Shown: positions 23,040 to 35,412, numbered from the stretch's first letter. The stretch: DNA of 64,000 bases from Mytilus trossulus (GCF_036588685.1 NC_086384.1:10492195-10556194), one strand, 5' to 3'. The notes: generated by a model from the sequence alone, not told the origin. A program made the numbers and translations.

Positions 23040-23415
23040 CCGCCATTATATTTTCCTGTCATGGTAAATGTTTGTTAACATATCTGTTTGTTTTTATGTT
23101 GAACAAGATTATATCACAACGTTAACTACTGTACCCCTATTGTTGACATTTTACCTATTATATCTGTTTGTTTTGTTCACACATCGTGTTCAATATAATG
23201 GAGTTTCATATGACTGCCTTACAAAAGGTTTATTTAGCTATACAACAAGGTTTAACCCACTATTTTCTACACAAGAACAAGTCTGTTCCAAGTCCGGAAT
23301 AAAACAGTTGTTTTCCATTCCTTTTATGTTTTTAAGCTTCTAATTTTTCCATTTGATTAGGGACTTTCCATTTTGAATTTCCTCGGAGTTCGGCATTTTT
23401 GTGATTTTACTTTTT
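23040..23415 (+). repeat. Interspersed repeat R2, long copy
   Basis: Contains TACAACAAGGTTTAACCCAC, CAAGTCCGGAATAAAACAG and TTTTGAATTTCCTCGGAGTT. It lies between EGF 10 and its linker microexon. Confidence 0.7.
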
Positions 23416-23901
23416 TCAGTAAACTTGAACGCAATATAGAGACCGTTCGCTATACATATCTTTTAATCATAAAATGAAAGTTTTTCCTTGGCAATTATAT
23501 ACTATCCTCTATTTTTATAATTAAACAGGAGTTTTATTATATAATTTATATTTATATAACGAACAACTAATAAAAGTAAACACATAGTCAATATAGGCAG
23601 AATTCGTACAGGTACGAAATATAAGTTTGACCAGTTACTAAAAGCTTTTAATATATTTTCAATATTTGTAGTATTGGAAATTTATTTAGTTTTTTCAGCG
23701 AAATGGTTTACATTATGTTACAGTTATGCAATTGTTCAGAATATATAAGACAAAAACTAACTGTACTAGTACGGACAGTACTGGTGATACGTATCATGAT
23801 TTTATAAACAACCACCCAGTGTTGTTTTGTTTATAGATATTAAAAACTGTCTGTATCCTACAATTGAGTCAAATTGCTTAATAGGAGACAAAAATACTCA
23901 C

Positions 23902-23910
23902 GATCAATCA
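23902..23910 (-). CDS. 9-nt linker microexon (EGF 9 to 10)
   Basis: TGATTGATC lies between acceptor ATTTATTGTTTCAG and donor GTGAGTAT. In phase 1 it joins G and AC of its neighbours to read VIDH. Confidence 0.8.
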
Positions 23911-24399
23911 CTGAAACAATAAATTAAATATCAATAAATTAATCATCAAAACCTAAAATTCAAATATTGTATTTTAAACAACAAAATACATACGATTAAA
24001 AAGAACTTCAACGTCAAGTGATGAAAAAGCAATGTCATATATATATTTTCTTCTTAACTCTGCCTTAAAGAAATGCTTTGTGAATTTACTAACAAATACA
24101 AGGGAATGTATTTCTTTTATATAGAGGTTCTGAAATACTAATCATAAGATAGAAATATCAGTTTTAAGTATTCTGTATTCAAATGGTTCGGCTTACAAAC
24201 AATCGATTGAAAATCATAAACAGTACCAATGTCAATGCACCATATGTATAAGGGATGCATGAGGCCAACCCATTGAATAATCTTAATCTAAAACATTTGT
24301 CGAAGAGCGGAACAACCAAAAAGGACCTGTAATATAACAAAAATCCGGTCTGCGTATGAAGAAGATATTATCTATAATTATGTTTACAAGGAACATTAT

Positions 24400-24632
24400 A
24401 AAACTCAATCGTGCCGCATGTGGAGCAGGATCTGCTTACCCTTCCGGAGCAACTGAGATCACCCCTAGTTTTTGGTGGGGTTCGTTTTGTTTATTCTTTA
24501 GTTTTCTATGTTGTGTCATGTGTACTATTGTTTTTCTGTTTGTCTTTTTCATTTTTAGCCATGGCGTTGTCAGTTTGTTTTAGATTTACGAGTTTGACTG
24601 TCCCTTTGGTATCTTTCGTCCCTCTTTGATAG
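24400..24632 (+). repeat. Interspersed repeat R3, long copy
   Basis: Includes GGATCTGCTTACCCTTCCGG, TTTTTGGTGGGGTTCGTTTT, TTTTTAGCCATGGCGTTGTC and GTATCTTTCGTCCCTC. It gives the open frames seen here, which are not genes. Confidence 0.75.
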
Positions 24633-24775
24633 ATTCATGAATTGTAAAGAAAAATTTTCGTAGGCAAAGTTGACATCAGACAGATTTGACTATTTTTTCA
24701 TATAGCATACATCTTTGACTTTGAAATATTTGGCTTAGAGGTACTTTCATTTGTTAATGTAGTTAATGCGCTTAC

Positions 24776-24877
24776 CGTAGTCACATAATTTCCCCGCATA
24801 TCCATTATGGCAATTACATTGAAAATCTGCTCCCGTATTTACACATGACCCAAACACACATGGATTTGACTTACAAT
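24776..24877 (-). CDS. EGF-like domain exon, visible EGF 9
   Basis: A 102-nt phase 1-1 exon with donor GTAAGC and acceptor GGACTGTATAG. Cysteines run CKSNPCVFGSC, then CNCHNGYAGKLC. CKSNPC fits the O-glucose pattern C-x-S-x-P-C. CVNTGADFQCNC fits the Asp/Asn-hydroxylation pattern C-x-N-x4-F-x-C-x-C. Confidence 0.93.
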
Positions 24878-25499
24878 CTATACAGTCCAAATAGAAACAT
24901 GATTAAGATCTATCAAGAATTCTGTCGTCATATAAACAAAGTTACAAATTAAATTGCACGAGTATAATATAAATAGAAATCACAACAATCAACAAGACAA
25001 AAAAAAAACCCCAAGTATGGTTAAAATGGATCAGTTGAAAGAACACCTGTGCTCGCTTTGAGATAAGACACAGATTAAGCAAATAACATTAAGACTGACA
25101 TGCTATGCTTCTCCTTCAAACACGAAGCATTTAGATGTTGGAGCAAAACTAGTTTACCTAAAGTCATAATTATGATTTGGAAGTATGACATCTCTCATAA
25201 GGATTAATGTGTCATTTTTGTACCGTTATTTTTACCATAAAGCTCCTAACGTGGATATTGATACATTCACAATCCTAGTTTTCAAATTTTAAGTTGTAAG
25301 CTTTCCAGTGAAGGTAAATCCAGAAAACAAATTCGGACGCACCAAATACATGAAATAGTAAGTGTTGTTTTCATTTACTGCAGAATTTGACCTCAATGAC
25401 GTTGTATTCAGTTAACCTATACAAACAAGAAAGCTAGATAGCCTTTTCGTGTGAACCATCAATAATTAAATAGTAAATAGATCAGAAAAAACGTTTACT

Positions 25500-25660
25500 C
25501 TACCGTTTATACATAAGGAAATGCCTGAATCAAGTCAGGAATATGATAATTATTATCAATTCGTTTGATGTGTTTTGTGTTTTTTGATTTTGCCATTTGA
25601 TAAAATACTTTCCATTTTGAAATTTTCTTGGAGTTCGATATTTTTGTAATTTTACTTTTT
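25500..25660 (+). repeat. Interspersed repeat R2
   Basis: Carries AAGTCAGGAATATGATAATT, ATTCGTTTGATGTGTTTTGT and TTGAAATTTTCTTGGAGTTC, about 150 bp from the next microexon. Confidence 0.7.
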
Positions 25661-25812
25661 CAATGAATGAATGAAGGAATGAATTATTTTTTTTAACAAA
25701 AAACCGAACTCCAAGGAAAATTCAAAACTGAAAATCCCTACAAATATCGAAAGTATACTTTACTTTATGTGTTGTAAGGGTTTACCGTAACGTTCTATTC
25801 ATTTTCACTTAC

Positions 25813-25821
25813 GATCGATCC
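25813..25821 (-). CDS. 9-nt linker microexon (EGF 8 to 9)
   Basis: GGATCGATC lies between acceptor TTATCTTTTCAG and donor GTAAGT. Joined in phase 1 it reads GIDH. Confidence 0.85.
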
Positions 25822-26280
25822 CTGAAAAGATAAAATGAAAGTAATATAAATTCATTGTTACAACAAATATGTATGTCTTGTTTTACCCTTATTCCGCTTA
25901 TTCAAATAAACTGCATTCAAGAGCGATGTATAATCCTGGCTTTCACCAGTAGAAAAATAAGGTCAAAATGAATCGTAAGGAATATTCAATACTTTCATTT
26001 CTCATAAAAGAAACATCTAGAAAAATTAGAAAAAAAACCGGAATTCGTCTTTTAGACTTATAAGACATGAACACTTTAGCATATTAGTTTTCCAACTCTA
26101 TTAGACATAAAAAAAAGTCTTTTGAAGTAAATTGTTTTGATAACAACATGATTTCATTAACGCTTATTGATTTTGGACGCACACAATGTCTAGTTGGTGG
26201 TTGTTTTTAAGTCTACACATGACCTTTATCTAACTATTGTATAAAGATAAAAAAAAAAGTGGACTCAACATACAAACATA

Positions 26281-26490
26281 CTGTGGATTCATTAATATTC
26301 GTTGGATACCAATTTTCGTGGATTTCGTAGGTACATGATAACCACGAATTTAAATGTTGAACGAAACGTAAAATTTCTATTATGCTTTGTATGCCGATAT
26401 TGGCATAACCACGAGATCAAATATCCACGAAAATGCAATTTTTCGTCAATTCACGAAAATTGATACCCACGAAAATAAATGAATCCACAG
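26281..26490. mobile_element. TA-flanked MITE with 45-bp inverted ends
   Basis: A 210-bp element whose ends CTGTGGATTCATT..TTCGT and the inverse match over about 45 bp. It is flanked by TA on both sides, as expected for Tc1/mariner-type elements. It has no coding capacity. A diverged, inverted copy begins at 56076, at the edge of the 95-bp array. Confidence 0.85.
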
Positions 26491-26529
26491 TACATATACA
26501 TAAATATTTCCTGGTATTTTGTTTTTTAG

Positions 26530-26730
26530 ACTAGACCGTTGTTTTTCCCGTTTGAATGGTTTACACTAGTAATTTGTGGGGCCAATTAAAGCTTGCTGTT
26601 CGGTGTGAGCCAGGATCACGCGTTGAAGGGCATACCTTGACCTATAATAGTTTTCTTTGATAAATTGTTACTTGGATGGAGAGTTGCCTCATTGACAATC
26701 AATCATACCAAATCTTCCTATATCTATATA
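26530..26730 (+). repeat. Interspersed repeat R1
   Basis: Carries CCCGTTTGAATGGTTTACAC, TTAAAGCTTGCTGTTCGGTG, CATACCTTGACCTATAATAG and GGATGGAGAGTTGCCTCATT. Confidence 0.75.
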
Positions 26731-26797
26731 TGTATGTCAACGGATTGTTCAATAGGTAAGTAATAAATATTAAAGTAATAATTTCACACAACATTAC

Positions 26798-26899
26798 CTA
26801 TTTCACAGGTGACTCCAGCATATCCAGCAGGACAGGCGCAACTAAATGATGACAGTGTATTTGTACAAGTGCCATGTACACATGGATTCGTAGAACAAT
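26798..26899 (-). CDS. EGF-like domain exon, visible EGF 8
   Basis: A 102-nt phase 1-1 exon (acceptor AAATAATTTCAG, donor GTAATG). Cysteines run CSTNPCVHGTC, then CACPAGYAGVTC. CTNTLSSFSCAC fits the Asp/Asn-hydroxylation pattern. Thr replaces Ser at the O-glucose position, so that motif is not canonical. Confidence 0.93.
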   Translation of the reverse strand: MVLRIHVYMALVQIHCHHLVAPVLLDMLESPVK

Positions 26900-27229
26900 C
26901 TGAAATTATTTTTTTATTTCGTGTAAATACTGTACGAGAAATCTTTCCCCAAACTACTCAGGTTTCTATGAGACGTTGGACATATTGTAACACACATGAA
27001 TTGTTTCGTTTAAGTTAGGATGGAATTTGAAATTAAAAAAATAAATATTAAAGGGACGAAAGATACAAAAGGTACAGTCAAAATCATACATGGAAAATAA
27101 ACTGACAACGACAGCATTAAAATTGTCATGTTTCTTGCTTAACTTAGCTTAACACACATATTATGCTAGGCATTCATGTGTAACTCTATGATAATTACTT
27201 TAAAATTTTATATATACATACACGATGCT

Positions 27230-27450
27230 TGCATTATTGGAGACGCTAACACTGTTGGCTGGTTTTACTTTTTTTGAATTCATGACATTCCCTCGGAATA
27301 TTGTTTGTAACCTTGATTTGCCTGTTCGAAGTCAGGAGTATGATAGTTGTTAACCATTCTATATGTGTTTGGCCCTTTGACTTTGCCCTTTGAGTACTGA
27401 CTTTACGTTTTGAACTCGGAGTTCGGTAATTTTATCATTCTAATGCAATT
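27230..27450 (+). repeat. Interspersed repeat R2, diverged
   Basis: Contains GAAGTCAGGAGTATGATAGT, TATGTGTTTGGC and GAACTCGGAGTTCGGTAATT. Confidence 0.5.
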
Positions 27451-27674
27451 AGTTTGTAACGATAATTTTCATTGGACGTTGATAAATATTTTGAGGGATT
27501 AGATTCCACGTTCTACCAGTCAGTAACTAAGAAAGCCACCATTTTGATTTCTGGGATATGTAATTTCTCAAAAAATAAACAAGATATTCACATTTTGAGC
27601 CTCAAAATCTTCTTTTAATCTATATTGAAACCATTCTGAAGCGTACGAGAAGTAAAAATATGTTTAGTATTCAT

Positions 27675-27955
27675 GTTTGACATCCAGAGGAATCTGATGT
27701 ACAGTAGTTGTCGTTTGTTTATGTAATATATACGTGTTTCTCGTTTCTCGTTTTGTTTATATAGATTAGACCGTTGGTTTTCCCGTTTGAATGGTTTTAC
27801 ACTAGTAATTTTGGGGCCCTTTATAGCTTGTTGTTCGGTGTGAGCCAAGGCTCCGTGTTGAAGGCCGTACTTTAACCTATAATGGTTTAATTTTTAAATT
27901 GTTATTTGGATGGAGAGTTGTCTCATTGGCACTCACACCACATCTTCCTATATCT
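27675..27955 (+). repeat. Interspersed repeat R1
   Basis: Carries GATGTACAGTAGTTGTCG, CCCGTTTGAATGGTTTTACA, GCTTGTTGTTCGGTGTGAGC and GGATGGAGAGTTGTCTCATT. Confidence 0.8.
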
Positions 27956-28083
27956 AAACACATGACGTCACATTGTTTAGATGCTAAAGACAATGCAACA
28001 GTTTCGCGGACTTTTTCATTTATGCCATTTTTAAGCCAAAATATTTATCAAATGACATTTATTTTAATATGTGGCATTAGAAT

Positions 28084-28250
28084 GGAGATAACTGTATTGT
28101 ATTTTAAGCTTGGCCTTCGTAAAACTTGATTTTACTGTCGCAAATATCCGTTTACCTATCTCCGCTCCGCGTCGCTAGGTAAACTCAATTTGCGACAGTA
28201 AAGTCTACTTTTTACGAAGGCCAAGCTTAAAATACAATACAGTTATCTCC
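28084..28250. repeat. Long hairpin (foldback) element
   Basis: Two inverted arms of about 73 nt, nearly identical, flank a 19-nt GC-richer loop (ATCTCCGCTCCGCGTCGCT). The outer part of the arms (GGAGATAACTGTATTGTATT..) pairs without mismatch over about 40 nt. It is probably a small foldback transposon. A transcript across it would form a stable stem. Confidence 0.9.
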
Positions 28251-29037
28251 TAATTTTACTTTTGACTAATGGGTTGTAAAGAATTTGAAAATCAATCAAA
28301 TAATGACGTTTTTTTTTGTCATCCCATGCAGCAATTGTAAAGTTGTATACCAACTTATCAACATAAAAGTCATAAATGTTTATCGGGTGCCACTGTAATC
28401 ATTATGAGTTTGTTACATGTATTTTATTTAGACTTTGTTTATTACAAGAGGCAAATATGCTACAATGCAAAGGTGTATGTTTCTGTCGATTATGGTAAAA
28501 GGTGCGATTAAAACTTCCAGATATCTTGACCTTGAGCATCAATGAAGCGACACTACTTGTTAAAATGTGCATCTTGTGCATTACAATTGCTATTGATTTA
28601 AGGGGAAATAGTAATAAGCATCATGATGACTTGTATAAAAGCAACTACTAGTAGTATCTGTCCCAATATCAAAAATCTTTGTTGCATATTTCATTGTACT
28701 TGACATATGATCATATATTGAACTTCAATATTCAAACTGGAATTCAATATTTGTTGGAAGACAAATCTATAAACAACTATTGGGAGCATCAAAATCAATG
28801 AAAAACTTTATTACCGCCTTTCGTAGTTACGTACTCGCTTTGATAAAGTATTACAATGAAAAAATGACATCCGGGTCGTATTAGTATTATACATGAAATA
28901 CCTTTTCTAGGAAAATTCATCATGGATGTGATATATTTGTCATGTCTATAATTAATGGAATACTAAATTGTATCAAAGCTTTTACGCGAAGAACGTGTTT
29001 TTCTTATAGTTTCAGTTCTAGTTTAGTCTGTACTTAC

Positions 29038-29046
29038 GTTCTGTAA
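29038..29046 (-). CDS. 9-nt linker microexon (EGF 7 to 8)
   Basis: TTACAGAAC lies between acceptor TATTATTCAAG and donor GTAAGTA. Joined in phase 1 it reads VTEH, the only linker without Asp, Asn or Tyr before His. A 3-nt exon after the internal CAG is the alternative. Confidence 0.75.
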
Positions 29047-29779
29047 CTTGAATAATACAAAAAAAAAATGAAATTATGATTAATAATAATTCTCTATTAG
29101 TTTGAATGCAGCTCGTTAATTGCAATATGAAAGTTTCAAAGAAAATTTGAATGTTCTGACGTGGTTTATATGTTATGTACACGCTTTAATATGCAATTCA
29201 TCACGCAAACATTGGTGACATTGTAATATAAATTATTTGATAGTTTGAAATATTAAAGGAAAAGTTGGGCAATTTTTTCTTGTTCTCAACAGTAACAGAA
29301 CGGGAAATAGTAAAACACTATCAACAGCCTTTACCTCCGGAACACTTTCATTCTCATTTAAGTTTGGGTTTTGCTGTTGTAATAGTTTTTGTCATAGTGC
29401 TTCCTGTTTAGATTTCTTCCATTAATACCACATTGGTGTGTGGTTTATTTGGACTTATGACTTAAACAAAAGTAAGTTCTTAAATCGACATATTCATCGT
29501 ATTTTAAATTAAATACTAAAATGCATTATGAAATTTAAATCTCTGTATATGCATTTTCTTAAAACTTATTTCGACTACGACTATACGTTTGCACAAACAA
29601 TTTTTTTCGGTTTCGATTTCTAATTATATTTGCCAAATTGATGATACTTGCCAAGCATTCTTCGCCATCAAATTTGTGTACAAAATCGTTTTGCAAACAT
29701 TTATGTTTTTGTTTCACAAGGGAAATAATTACGAGTCAATCAAATAAATCGTTATATTGGTTCCATAAGTATAGATCAC

Positions 29780-29900
29780 TGTATACAATCAGGAGTATGG
29801 CTGTTGTTATTTATGTGTTTGCTCTTTGATTTAAATATTTGATTAGGGACTTTCCTTTTTCAATTTTCTTCGGAGTTCAGGATTTTTATTATTTTACTCT
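29780..29900 (+). repeat. Interspersed repeat R2, fragment
   Basis: Shows CAGGAGTATGGCTGTTGTTA, TGATTAGGGACTTTCC and CAATTTTCTTCGGAGTTCAG. Confidence 0.6.
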
Positions 29901-30271
29901 TCACTACAAAATACCTTTACAAAACAAGTCTTTCAATAAACGTTTATTGTTAAGGCAAATTGACAAAGTGTGTTATTTACATACTGAAATCGAATACTAC
30001 GATTTTAGGACGAAACACGCTCTTGAATAGAGCTCTTAAGATTCATTCGAGAGATAATATTGTTAGAGTTGAAACGTGACCTCCGAGTCAGTTTTATAAT
30101 GCAGATTTCATTGATTTATTGCAGATTTCATTGATTTATTTTTCATTTGACAAAGCAAATATTTCTCTGAAAAAAATAACCCCTCAAATTTGGATGCTAA
30201 GAACCAAATCATTAATTTTTCAGAGGCTTATACTTTGCAGTATCTATAACTATAAGGCATTAATCAGTTAC

Positions 30272-30373
30272 CTTTGTTACATCTTGTCCCAGTAAATCCA
30301 GTCAGACATGCACATGTGTAGCCCGATAACGTATTGACACATGATCCATGAACACAAGGACTTGAACTACAAT
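30272..30373 (-). CDS. EGF-like domain exon, visible EGF 7
   Basis: A 102-nt phase 1-1 exon (acceptor ATCTGTTGAAG, donor GTAACT). Cysteines run [11 protein letters not shown], then [18 protein letters not shown] fits the O-glucose pattern and [12 protein letters not shown] fits Asp/Asn hydroxylation. Confidence 0.93.
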
Positions 30374-30499
30374 CTTCAACAGATATCATTAAAATTTTAT
30401 TAAAAAAAATAGAGATTTATAAAGAATACATTTTAAAATTGAGAGCTTGTATTTGAAATTTGTCTGTATTTAAATTGCGTCTCGTAGGTTGCAAATATT

Positions 30500-30705
30500 A
30501 CTGTTTGTTTTGGACACTGTTTGGTAGTTTTCTCGTTTGAATTGTTTTACATTGTCTTATCGGGACCTTTTTATCCGACTATGCGGTATGAGCTTTGCTC
30601 ATTGTTGAAGGCCGTACGGTGACCTATAGTTGTTAATGTCTGTGTCATTTTGGTCGTTTGTGGACAGTTGTATCATTGGCAATCATGCAACATCTTCTTT
30701 TTTAT
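30500..30705 (+). repeat. Interspersed repeat R1
   Basis: Contains TTTTCTCGTTTGAATTGTTT, GGCCGTACGGTGACCTATAG and TCATTGGCAATCATGCAACA. Confidence 0.8.
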
Positions 30706-31021
30706 ATTTGAAGTAAATGTTAATTTTGATCATGTCATCATCTAAAATTAAGAGCTGAAACGAACATATAATGATAACGTATTTTAATTTGTTGTTTTTA
30801 GACTTGGACGAATTCGGAAATATTAGAGTGATATTTTCTGGTATTGAACTTATTATTTTTATTTTTTATTCATCTCAATCAGGAAAAAACCTCAAAGTAT
30901 TCTGTAAAGGATTGATCGTTTATCCATTTCTCCATGTTTGTTTGAGGGAACCTAGTTATCTTTATAATCACGCATGTTATTTACGTTCAGTTTTCATATA
31001 TGTATGTATAATGATACTTAC

Positions 31022-31030
31022 GGTCGACTC
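31022..31030 (-). CDS. 9-nt linker microexon (EGF 6 to 7)
   Basis: GAGTCGACC lies between acceptor TATTTCATTTGTAG and donor GTAAGT. Joined in phase 1 it reads RVDH. Confidence 0.85.
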
Positions 31031-31119
31031 CTACAAATGAAATATATTTTGTTATTTTGGAGATATGCTTTTACATTCTAGCATTTATGTTTACCAAAAA
31101 TAATTGTTTTTTTATGAAA

Positions 31120-31215
31120 GAGGGGCGAAAGATAGCAGAGGAACAGTCAAACTCATGAATCGAAAAATCAACCCAGGAAATGCCATGGCTTAGACTGAAA
31201 AAGACAAAAAGACAA
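31120..31215 (-). repeat. Interspersed repeat R3
   Basis: Inverted copy: GGGGCGAAAGATAGCAGAGG, ACAGTCAAACTCATGAATCG and AATGCCATGGCT. R1-like 5' sequence (GTCCCAGGTAAGGGGGAGGG) follows at 31252. Confidence 0.7.
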
Positions 31216-31374
31216 ATAATATTACACAAGAAACCACAAAGTTGTATCACTGTCCCAGGTAAGGGGGAGGGTAGGAATCCCACTAGCATGTTCTAAATAA
31301 TAAGGATGTTCTTATCCCAAGCATAAAAACATAGCCGTATTTGACACAACCCTTTTTCAACTTTTGATCTTCAG

Positions 31375-31475
31375 TGCTGTACAACTTTGTACTTTTTTTC
31401 ACTTTCGATTTTTTATATCTGGGCGTCACTGGTGAATCTTGTGTGGACGAGGCGCGTTTTTGGCGTTTGGAATTT
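31375..31475 (+). repeat. Interspersed repeat R6
   Basis: Carries GTGCTGTACAACTTTGTACT, GGGCGTCACTGGTGAATCTT and GTGTGGACGAGGCGCG. Confidence 0.75.
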
Positions 31476-31589
31476 TAAACCTGATGCTTTTTGTTTTCTA
31501 TTAATCATGTGTTTCTTTGTCTAATACGTTCTCCTATTTATTTGTATTGTAGTCCTGTAATATTATGTTGTCAGTTAAATGTTATATTT

Positions 31590-31995
31590 AACATTGCCAT
31601 TAAAGTGCGAGGTCTGGCATGCCACAAAACCAGGTTCAACCCACCATTTTTTCCTTTAAAAATGTCCTGTACCAAGTCAGGAATATGGTCATTGTTATCT
31701 TATTGTTCGTTTCTGTGTATGTTACATTTTAACGTTGCGTCGTTTGTTTTCTCCTATTTTTGAGTGTAAATTCACATTGCGATAAGACGTGTCACGGTAC
31801 TTGTCTATCCCAAATTCATGTATTTTGTTTTGATGTTATATTTGTTATTCTCATGGAATTTTGTCTGATGCTTGGTCCGTTTCTGTGTGTGTTACATTTC
31901 AGTGCTGTGTCGTGGTTCTCCTCTTATATTTAATGCGTTTCCCTCGGTTTTAGTTTGTTCCCCGATTTTGTTTTTTTGTCCATGAATTGATAAGT
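31590..31995 (+). repeat. Interspersed repeat R5
   Basis: Matches 57140-57560 and inverted 14150-14700: CCACAAAACCAGGTTCAACC, GACGTGTCACGGTACTTGTC, TTTTGATGTTATATTTGTTA and TTGAACAGCGGTATACTACT. Confidence 0.8.
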
Positions 31996-32049
31996 TTTGA
32001 ACAGCGGTATACTACTGATGCCTATATTTACCCCACCAGTCTGATTGTA

Positions 32050-32505
32050 TGTGTCTGTCCGAGGTCAGAAACTGTTTACGCGGTATGGGTTTTGCTCATC
32101 GTTAAAGGCCGATGGGTGACATATAGTTGTTTATTTCTGTGTTATGTTGGTCTCTCTCATTGGAAATCATACCATATCTTCTTTTTTTTAAAATAATACC
32201 AAATCATTCATTCGATGAAGATTAAAGATGCAAACGTAGGTAACTTAACTTAGGTCAAAATACGCTTCTCAACACGAAGCCTTGACTCAGACCGAACAGC
32301 AAGCTATAAAGGACCCTTAAATGACTAGACTAAGTGTAAAACCTGTCAATGGAAAATCAACGGCATACTATTTATAAAAAACGAGAAACGAGAAACACTT
32401 ATGAACCACATAAACTACTGAAAATCAGAATCCTGACTTAGAACAGGGAGAAACAATTGCAGCAGGTTTAATTGTTTGAATCGGTACAAACCTTCACCCT
32501 TATCG
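32050..32505. repeat. Two opposed R1 copies
   Basis: A + strand R1 fragment (GCGGTATGGGTTTTGCTCAT..ACCATATCTTC, about 32080-32185) is followed by an inverted R1 (ACTCAGACCGAACAGCAAGC.., about 32260-32505). Confidence 0.65.
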
Positions 32506-32922
32506 AAAACAACAGAATAAAACAAAACAATATAAAAAAATAATAATGTGTATTAGACATTTGATAACATATACAACAATATTTGCTCTTGCAATTAGAG
32601 GATACAATATGTCACCTCGCAACTAAACATTAGATGAACAAACATCTACTTATGCTATAATGTTTGTAAATAAATTCATCATAGATACCAGGACTAAATT
32701 TTGTACATACGCCAGACGTGAAGACCCTTCGATTAGCACTAGTACATGTTTATAATGAGTTTACAAAAGACAGAAGGTATGGAAAGTGCACAAAATTATA
32801 TTCAACCTCACAACCATTCAATTATTAATGAAGCTTTCTGCATGTTTCAAAAACAATCAAATGTTCCTATTTATTTAATAGATAAAATGGATAGAGAAAT
32901 AGCCATCCTTTTGTGAACTTAC

Positions 32923-33024
32923 TTGTATTACACATTGCTCCAGAATAACCTGCATAGCATACACAAGTATACGAAGCTTGATCATTTAAACACATCCCAT
33001 GATGACAAGGGCTTGAGCTGCAGT
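32923..33024 (-). CDS. EGF-like domain exon, visible EGF 6
   Basis: A 102-nt phase 1-1 exon (acceptor TTGTCGATTGTAG, donor GTAAGT). Cysteines run CSSSPCHHGMC, then CVCYAGYSGAMC. CSSSPC fits the O-glucose pattern and CLNDQASYTCVC the hydroxylation pattern. It is closely related to EGF 4 and 5, and its flanking intron sequence is also alike, so the three arose by recent cassette duplication. Confidence 0.94.
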
Positions 33025-33609
33025 CTACAATCGACAAAGTACATTACACGTTTGTACAATATAAACATTATCACAAAAAAGTTATCATTGATGTTTAAAA
33101 TGTCCAAAATGTTTTTAAAAAAAAGTCTATAGTTTATTCTTCCTACTTTCCGTCCAAGGTGAAACATCAATTTTCATTCTCCTATAACAGTTTTTTTTTC
33201 TTTCTATTATTTGATATTTTAAACTTTTTTTTTAGCATTTCTGAGCAAGGTCATTCAAGAAAGTGCACTTTGGAGTAATATAACTTGTAACTGTCAAAAG
33301 TTCATTAAATGCCGGTAATAGATATGAAAATTGTTTTTTATAAAGTGTACCAAATTTTCTCAAAATTCGTTTTTTTTTAAAACTGGTTCTGAATTGATAG
33401 ACTGATATATGCTGTGAAAAATTCATGACACAAACATTATTATTTTGCTTAAATACCTTAACTATTTAAAGATATACTATTGGTGAATATACACAGTTAA
33501 CTTTTCATTTGATATGTTGCTGAGCACTTTAGACGGAGAACCCGTATCTATACTCGCAAAGAAAAATGCAAAAACGAGCTGTTATTTATGCGATCAATAC
33601 TTGGTCAGA

Positions 33610-33975
33610 CATTCCGTTTTGCGTTTCTTTGTTACAATTTTGTTTGTTTTTAAATTGATAAAGATTAAAACACAATGTTGACTGTTTGAGCCATATCCAT
33701 TTTTTCTTCTTATGTCTGTTTGTTTTGTTCACACATCACTGTCACTATAATGGAATTTAATGCGACTTTAATACAATATAGAGGTTTAGCTAGCTAAAAA
33801 ACAGAGTTAATCCTCCATTTTCTACAAAAAAGATCCTGCACAAAATCCCTAACATAGAAGTTGTTTTCCATTCGTTTGATGTGTTTGGGCTTTTGATACT
33901 ACTATTTGATTAGAAACTTTCCGTTTTAAATTTTCCTCATTGTTCAGTATTTTTGTGAATTTTTCTTTGTAATAT
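33610..33975 (+). repeat. Interspersed repeat R2, long copy
   Basis: Contains AACACAATGTTGACTGTTTG, AAAAACAGAGTTAATCCTCC, TCCATTCGTTTGATGTGTTT and TTTTCCTCATTGTTCAGTAT. Confidence 0.7.
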
Positions 33976-34148
33976 TTTTCTTAGAACACAATATTCAATT
34001 GATATCTTAATTTCACCGAAAGGCAATTTAGCTTAATCACATCTCAAGGTTTGTTTTTTCATTAAAACGGCATGGCATTGTAACATGTTTGTTTTCGACT
34101 CATAAGTTTAAATATGCCTTTTGGTATACTCGACTGTATTTTACTTAC

Positions 34149-34157
34149 GATTGATGA
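34149..34157 (-). CDS. 9-nt linker microexon (EGF 5 to 6)
   Basis: TCATCAATC lies between acceptor TTTATTTATTTCAG and donor GTAAGTAA. Joined in phase 1 it reads VINH. It is identical to the microexon at 40884. Confidence 0.88.
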
Positions 34158-35412
34158 CTGAAATAAATAAAAACAATCTAGTAAACATTATCCTTTATCG
34201 TAAGTCATTTTCAATAATAATCTTATAGGTCCTTTGACAAAAAAACATTTCTTAAGGTTTGCAAATAATATGTATATTTAATTATGAAGTATGGTCTTGT
34301 TCAGTTAAAGCTAGGATAATATTTATAATTTAACACAATATGAATATTTTGCTTTCCATACATTATCTGGTCCTACACTCTTTCATTCCATATAATTAAC
34401 TATTGCAAGCGGTAGTTCTTTCTTAAGAATAATATGATATTCTTTTTCCCTATCCATTGTATATTATAGCTTTGTCTTGGAAAAGATTGTATACTTATTC
34501 ATTGAAATGAGACATTCATCTAGCTTTCGCATACTGCCAGTTTCTTTATATCATTTATTAGCTGGTTTCTGTTTTTAGTATCGTTCTAATCCGTCAAGCC
34601 ACTTTTCAATTGACGTTTTAAACTCTATATAATTATATTGATGTTTTACTTTTTAGTTACTAGCCTAGCATACATGTAGGGTTAGCCGTTCATTCACATA
34701 ATATCTAATCATGTCACACTATTTATGTGCATGTTTTAAACAATGCATCTGCAGTTCCGTTGGTTTCTTTGGTTGATGCCGGTCATACAAATTTGCAAAC
34801 TCCCCGGCAGTTCCAGTTCCGATCCGCATACGGGCCCCAATACTACTCTACACTAATGATGGAGTAAGGGAAAAAAGTTCCGGAACGGAAACGATCACTG
34901 TCCGGAGTTTGACAAATTTTTTGTTCAATGTGGTAAGTCTCAATCATGCTTCCATAACTTTTGTTTCTGAACTGTTTCATATTGGAACTCTTCCAGAATT
35001 GTTTTTATAGTTTTATAGGATGAGTTTTTATTTATATCTGTAAAACACATATTAATCTGTAGTTTTACATCTTGTCCTTTTGTATCTGATGGCAATCTAA
35101 TCTCCTCTTCTTCTTAACTCTTTAATTGTTTTATTTTGTTTTCTTGTGTTTCACAGTATTTTATCAACAACCTTAACTCAAACCAATTTTATAAACATTT
35201 GGTATAAATTCTTCTAAGACCTTTTGATAATTGCCAATTATTGTGTTTAAAAATTATACGAAAAATTTAAAATCAATCTCCATATTCTTTGTTTTTACCA
35301 ATATTATATTGATAAACCTTTTCAGATGTACCTCAATGGATTAAATGTTCAACTTTATCCCAAAGTAATGGAAAAAAGATTGAAATGTTTAACATCCTTT
35401 TATGAAACTTAC

